Assembly (NCBI GenBank): GCA_963922205.1
Contig: CAWUHX010000114.1
Coordinates: forward strand, 558,001-622,000
Length of the DNA: 64,000 nt
DNA from: Romanomermis culicivorax
Lineage: Eukaryota > Nematoda > Enoplea > Mermithida > Mermithidae
Direction: 5' to 3'
A model generated the notes under the pieces. It saw only the letters and a program-made list of their open reading frames with translations. It had not been told where the DNA came from and did not search any database. Positions 59,083 through 64,000 of this stretch are shown here, one piece after another. Both the position numbers and the translations under genes were made by a program. Position 1 is the first letter of the stretch; each line of letters begins with the position of its first letter.

Positions 59083-59230
59083 AAGTTTTGTATTTGTTAA
59101 AAAATTAATTCTACAAACGTTGCAGCCAACAGAAAAAGACAAAATTGATGAATACTGAGCAATAATCACTTCTGAAAAAGGACGGCAAATTTACCGTTCT
59201 GCGCGGTCGAACAAAGAACAGGGTTCATAG

Positions 59231-59676
59231 CATACATGTAACGGAGCTCCGAGGTCTGGGGGGGGTTGGAGCACTTTTTTGGGGCCGGGGGTCAATAATT
59301 CCCAAAATTTTGGGGGGAGGGGTCCCTGAAGGAAAAAAAATTCGATTTTTTCCATGAAAAATGTCCGAAAACGGTTTAAAAAGTAGTAATTTTTGACTAA
59401 AAAATGATAAAATATGTACTTATGGAGCGAAGCGCCGAGAAAATTGACGTTTTTGACCATTTTTTGGTCAAAAATTGACATTCTTCAAATAAAATGACAT
59501 TTTTCAGTATTTTTCCGACTAAAACTATGGGGGTTCCTAGGGCTACCATATGGCTAGCCATAGGATTGGAAAATCCTGGGGGGGGGGCGGTCGCCCTATG
59601 GCTAGCCATATGGTCGACGATTTCTGGGGGGGGTTCCCATAGCACTCCCCCCCCCCCCCCCCCAATTACACGTATG
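59231..59676. mobile_element. hAT-like MITE family B, young copy
   Basis: 446 bases, ends CATACATGTAA and TTACACGTATG, perfect 8-base target duplication GTTCATAG at 59223-59230 and 59677-59684. It is almost the same as 41932-42367. The host sequence occurs uninterrupted at about 63793-63812 (GGGTTCATAGCGATCGGG). Confidence 0.9.
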
Positions 59677-59903
59677 GTTCATAGCGACCGGGAGAAGACC
59701 GAAAATTTTAATTTAATCGGGAAAAAACCAAGAATTTCTTGAAAAATCCAAAATTTAATGAACGTTTTATTTTCACAATAATTTTATTACTTCTATGAAT
59801 TTTTCATATGACTTTTTTCGTTAATTTCATTTTGTGATTAGCACATTGTTTTTGGCTTTCAATGGTCATTTTTTACTGTTGAAATTTTTAGGAATCTGGA
59901 GAG

Positions 59904-61057
59904 CACTGTTTTTTTAGCGCGGCGCTAATAAAACATGGGCCGCGCCAATAAAAAAATTTTTATTTCAGACTTTATTGTGATAAATACACAAGGCGGGATG
60001 ATAAATACACAAGGCGGGAAATACACAAGGCCCCTTGGGACATGGTCATATGTCGATTTCGTGTATCTCACGAAGAAAAATCTCAAAATTTTCCAGCGCT
60101 GCGCGCCGGTCAATGAGTATAGCAGTCGTTGTTTTCTATCCAACATGAGCATTAGCATATCTACTTCCACTTACTAATTAACATTCAGCAGTTTCAATCA
60201 ACTGAAATGTACCTCATCTCTTTTTTCATTGGTTACAAGGAAACATTTTGCCAATAAATGAGATTTTCCATCAATTTTAACAATTTTTGTTCTCGTCTCG
60301 TTTGGAGCACCGTTTGGAAATGAGGAAAAAGTTTGAGCATGGTTTTCACAAGACAAAAATTTTTTTGTTGAGGCACTTCAAAACCAAAAGGATTTATTTT
60401 GGTGAACTTCAGAAGGTCAAAACCTCAAAATTTAAGCCGGTCAGGAGTATAACAGTCATTGTTTTCTATCAGGCGCGACCGTTAGCATATCTACTTCCAC
60501 TTACTAATTAACCTTCATCAGTTTCTATCAATTGAATTACTTCATCTCTTTTTTACTAATTTAGTCAAGAGTCAATAATTTGCTGATAATTGAGATTTTC
60601 ATCACTTCTCAGAATTTTATTCTCTCGCTTCGTTTGGAGTTTTGAAACGTAAACCTTCCCAATCTGCGATTAAAAAACGATAATAACGTCATCACAAGAC
60701 TGCAAATTTAGAGCTTCTATCCTGGAATAATTGTTGCGGACATACATTTTCCAGCATTTTGGAGCAAAAGAATGTAAAAACCTGAAAATTTTCCTGGCGT
60801 TGGGCGCCGGAAAATCTTTTGTCTGGTCGGCCCTCTCCTTAAAAAATTCCTGACTACGGCCCTGTGAATAAAGAACGCTGTCAAAAAATAAATTTACAAT
60901 AAGACATTTCTTAATAATGCTTAATACAGTCACTAATAACTTGGTCACTATTGTAAAAAGAAATAAACTGCTGTGCGCTAATAAAATTTTTCTGCGCTAA
61001 AGTAGTCAAACTGCCATTAGCGGCACTGCTAATAGGTATGCCGTTAAAAAAACACTG
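59904..61057. mobile_element. Non-autonomous hAT-like element, TTAGCGC-word type
   Basis: It starts CACTGTTTTTTTAGCGC and ends TTAAAAAAACACTG. TTAGCGC/GCGCTAA words lie at 59918-59950 and 60975-61045. Flanks CTGGAGAG (59896-59903) and CTGGAAAG (61058-61065) agree at 7 of 8. Inside are two related blocks with AGCATATCTACTTCCACTTA (near 60153 and 60485) also found at 3240 and 43350. Confidence 0.7.
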
Positions 61058-61088
61058 CTGGAAAGTCAAAAAGCTTCCCGTTTCTAAG

Positions 61089-62046
61089 CACTGTTTTTTC
61101 TCCCCAAATCGTGCTTTTTGTGGAAAAAAGCACGATTTAGGAAAAAAATTTTGGGATCAGACACAAAAAAGATGCATTTTGTTTTTTGGTGCATTTTAGA
61201 AAGTCATGATCTCGAAATTTCGAAAAGCGCCTGTTATAATCTTGCGCGGCTTTTAGGATGTATACCTTCGTTTATCACTTAATCTGTAATAGTTTTCAAC
61301 ATCTTTAACGTATTATGTCATGTTTTAATTTGTAATCTTCAATATTTTATCATGATCTTTGATGAAGATTCACATTTCTTCCTTGACACAGTTTTTGAGA
61401 AGGATCAATACGTCAGTCTCTAAGCTTTTTGAAGCGATCATTTCTTTCCTGACGTAAAATCAATTCAAAACCTTCTTGGAAGTAGTTTTCGGAAATTTCT
61501 ACTCTTCTTACTCATATCTTTTCGGCCAAGTTCACGACAGTTTACAGACAAATTATTAGTTTTAAAATTTTCCGAATAAAATTCTAGAAATTACGACTTT
61601 TGAACACAAAATTCGAATCTAATTCTTGAGATAAATGTTCGGAAAACTGATTTTCCAGCGTCGCAGAATTTCAATACCCAAAAAAATTTACCGGCGCTAG
61701 CGCCGGAAAGATTAACATCCTTTTGGGGCGCTCACTTTTCATCATAGAAGATTTAACCGTCGATTTCTCATGTAATTCAAAGTCACTATGCTCTTGATAG
61801 TTTGCTGAAAAATCAGTATCACAATGCTTGTTGACTAGGCATAGACTTCAAACTCGAAAATTTCAATTTTTTTCCTCAATTTTAATTAATTAACGGCTCT
61901 AAAAACACCAGAAAGCTTGCAAAAGCTCAAAAACACTTGAATAAAGCGTCTATGAGCATTTTTAAGCGACAAACGACTTTGGGAAAAGGGGGGGGGAATT
62001 CGACCCCTTTCCCCACTTGCGGAAAAAGCTCGGGGGAAAAACAGTG
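61089..62046. mobile_element. Non-autonomous hAT-like element, CCCC-word type, inverted
   Basis: It starts CACTGTTTTTTCTCCCC and ends GGGGGAAAAACAGTG. Flanks TTTCTAAG (61081-61088) and TTTCCAAG (62047-62054) agree at 7 of 8. The interior is an inverted relative of 4596-5618, including the perfect palindrome CCGGCGCTAGCGCCGG at 61691-61706. Confidence 0.75.
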
Positions 62047-62054
62047 TTTCCAAG

Positions 62055-62614
62055 ATGCTTTCATTAGTTGATTGAAAGCAACGACTGTCACGAGACTTTT
62101 TTACTAATAATATAAAAATTACATTGTAATTTTTATTTTGTTCTGCCATACTCACAATGTTTTTAAATAGGTGTATATAAATATTGAACTGTTGTTCTTT
62201 TTTGATTTTTATTTGCATCTTGAATTTCTACGTACCTGTTATACTGAAAAAATATGTCAAAACCTTCCGGGAAAAAGTCGGAAATTTTGTTTTTGGAAAT
62301 CGCTATGAACCCTGAAACAAAACAGCTTCATTTGTCATGCCAGTTATTGTATTCGAACTCTCGAAATCTGTTGTCACATTTTGAAATATTTATTGCCTCT
62401 TTCCAGCAGCTAAAATTCATGGTCGAGACAAAAAAATTTTTGCTTGAACCTGCTGAATAATTGTATTCTTGAAAATTAATTCACATTTTTAACTTTTTGA
62501 AAATATTAGCATTAGAGACGTCCGGTTTTGTTTTTTTTTTAATTTTTGAGTTGGCGGTTTTGCTTTTACTGCTTTCAAACCCGCGGTTTTTGTTTTTCAA
62601 TGTTGAAAACTAAA
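62055..62614. other. Unassigned region
   Basis: The 68-residue plus-strand frame at 62254-62460 starts with an ATG but matches nothing I know and lacks supporting splice or promoter signals. I do not call a gene. Confidence 0.3.
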
Positions 62615-62622
62615 TGTGCAAG

Positions 62623-63715
62623 CAGGGTTTTTTTTTTGACCTACGAGTCACAAGCCAAGTGGCTTGTTGACCTAAAATTTTACAAGCCATTTCAAATTTT
62701 TACAAGCCAATTTTATATCAGTATATGTGAATAAATTCTAATTCTAGGTTATTTTTCAAAGAAATGTATATATTGAGCATCATGGCAATCGATCAAAAAA
62801 GAGATATCATTCAACATTTATTCAATAACATTTTAGAGCCATTAATTCATTAAAATTCAGGAAGCATTCGAAATTTTGAGTTTGATTGAAGTCTAATCTA
62901 CAAGCATTGTGGAACAAATTTTGCAGCAAACTATCCAAGAACATAATGACTTTGAATCACATTAGAAATCAACAGTTAAGTTCTCTATGATGACAAGTGA
63001 GAGCCCAGAAAAGCTATTAATCTTTCTGCGTGAAACGCATGAAAATTTTTTTGGGTATTGACATTCTACGATGCTGGAAAATCAATTTTCCAAACACTTA
63101 TTCGAAGAATTAAATTCGAATTTTGTGTCCAAAAGTCGAAATTTCTAGAATCTTATATTTGAAAAATTTTAAAACCATTAATTTATCCACAAACTCTCAT
63201 GGACTTGGCCGAAAAGATATGAGTAAAAAGAGTAGAAATTTCCAAAAACTATTTCCATGAAGCTTTTGGGTTGATTTTACGTTAAGAAAGGAATAATCGC
63301 TTCAAAAAGTTTACAGACTTGACGTATTGATCTTTCTCAAAAAATGTGAATCTTCATTAAATATCAAGATGAAATATTGAAGATTACCAATTAAAACACG
63401 AGATAATACATTTAAGATGATTAAAACTTTTAAATATTAAATGATAAGTGAAGGTAGACATGTTGGGAGCAGCGCCTGAGCTAGGAAATAAATAATAATG
63501 CTTATTTAAGTTATAGCCGGCGCGAAGCGCCAGAAAATTTCGAGATTATGACCTTCTAAAATGCACCACAATGCATCTCTTCTATATCCGATGTGATCAA
63601 ACACATGATTCAAAAAATTCTGACAAGCCATTTTGGCTTGTTGGACTAAAATTCTACAAGCCATTTTGTCAGTCCAACAAGCCATGGCTTGTAAAATGCT
63701 AAAAAAAAAACTATG
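62623..63715. mobile_element. Non-autonomous hAT-like element, AAGCCA-word type
   Basis: It starts CAGGGTTTTTTTTTTTGAC and ends AAAAAAAAAACTATG, with a perfect 8-base target duplication TGTGCAAG (62615-62622 and 63716-63723). ACAAGCCA/TGGCTTGT words lie at 62650-62712 and 63615-63695. The interior (62850-63600) is homologous to the CCCC-type element at 4596-5618, including the core palindrome at 63517-63532. Confidence 0.8.
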
Positions 63716-63723
63716 TGTGCAAG

Positions 63724-64000
63724 GGTTTTTTTAAACAAAAATTACCCTAAAAATAGTGTCGTTTCTGTGCAATAACTGTTGCCGATAACTACAGGGTTCA
63801 TAGCGATCGGGAAAACCGGGAATTTCTTGCAGGAAACCTGGGAAAGTCGGGGGATTTTTTGGATATGTCAAGTGTATGAGAAACATGTCGGAAAAGTGCG
63901 CTCAAACCCAAAAATTTTCTGGCGCTTCGCGTCGGTAATGATTAGTTTGATCGCTTGAGGGCGACCATAAGCATATTTATCTTACTTACTAGTTTGCATT
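63724..64000. other. Window end, repeat-derived
   Basis: It contains CGGGAAAACCGGGAA-type words near 63805-63850 and an inverted core palindrome near 63921 (TGGCGCTTCGCGTC). The sequence near 63793 matches the target of the MITE at 59231. No gene is seen. Confidence 0.4.

Noticed and set aside
62254-62460. 68-residue frame starting MSKPSGKKSEILFLE
   Set aside because: No recognisable domain, splice signal or promoter supports it, and it sits between transposons.

Overview
This is eukaryotic, AT-rich animal DNA with intron-containing genes, and most of the window is transposon-derived. The best taxonomic clues are a block of degenerate TTAGGC hexamers (the nematode telomere repeat) at 4381-4476 and a secreted protein that looks like the nematode lipocalin-related family. 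A nematode is therefore the likely source. An early-branching, repeat-rich lineage is possible but unproven. I saw no tRNA, rRNA, operon or CRISPR array.

Three host genes can be assembled by eye because their exon phases and splice sites agree. (1) Plus strand, 20270-28203: seven exons, about 907 residues, an unrecognised protein with a Glu/Lys/Pro/Ser-rich N-terminal two thirds and a Ser/Tyr/Arg-rich C-terminal third. One of its introns is almost entirely a 1.28-kb TTTTC microsatellite. (2) Minus strand, 36922-31168: six exons, 429 residues, a secreted lipocalin-like protein with a long low-complexity N-terminal region. (3) Plus strand, 41548-59082: thirteen exons, about 726 residues, a Neuralized-family protein with two NHR domains and a Pro/Gln-rich tail. 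No RING finger was found inside the window. Its first intron (8.9 kb) and several later introns are filled with nested mobile elements.

The rest is mobile DNA. 1-5.6 kb: foldback and hAT-like non-autonomous elements around the TTAGGC block. 6.17-11.39 kb: a structurally complete LTR retrotransposon that has gag and a broken env-like gene but no pol. 12.3-16.1 kb: a decayed L1/Tx1-like LINE flanked by a 45-bp duplication. 16.4-17.6 kb: a decayed inverted-repeat element. 39.5-40.8 kb: a dead mariner. 41.9-51.2 kb and 53.3-63.7 kb: dense hAT-like MITEs, many with 8-bp target duplications, two of them with a related uninterrupted sequence elsewhere in the window.

The most interesting pattern is a group of non-autonomous elements whose ends read roughly CAGKGTTTTTT. 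Each carries its own short word, repeated several times near both ends and changed in concert (CCAC, CCCC, CCTC, TTAGCGC, AAGCCA and others). Several share an internal GGCGCGAAGCGCC palindrome containing GCGAAGC, a DNA sequence known to fold into an unusually stable mini-hairpin. All exon joins, domain calls and repeat alignments were made by eye.
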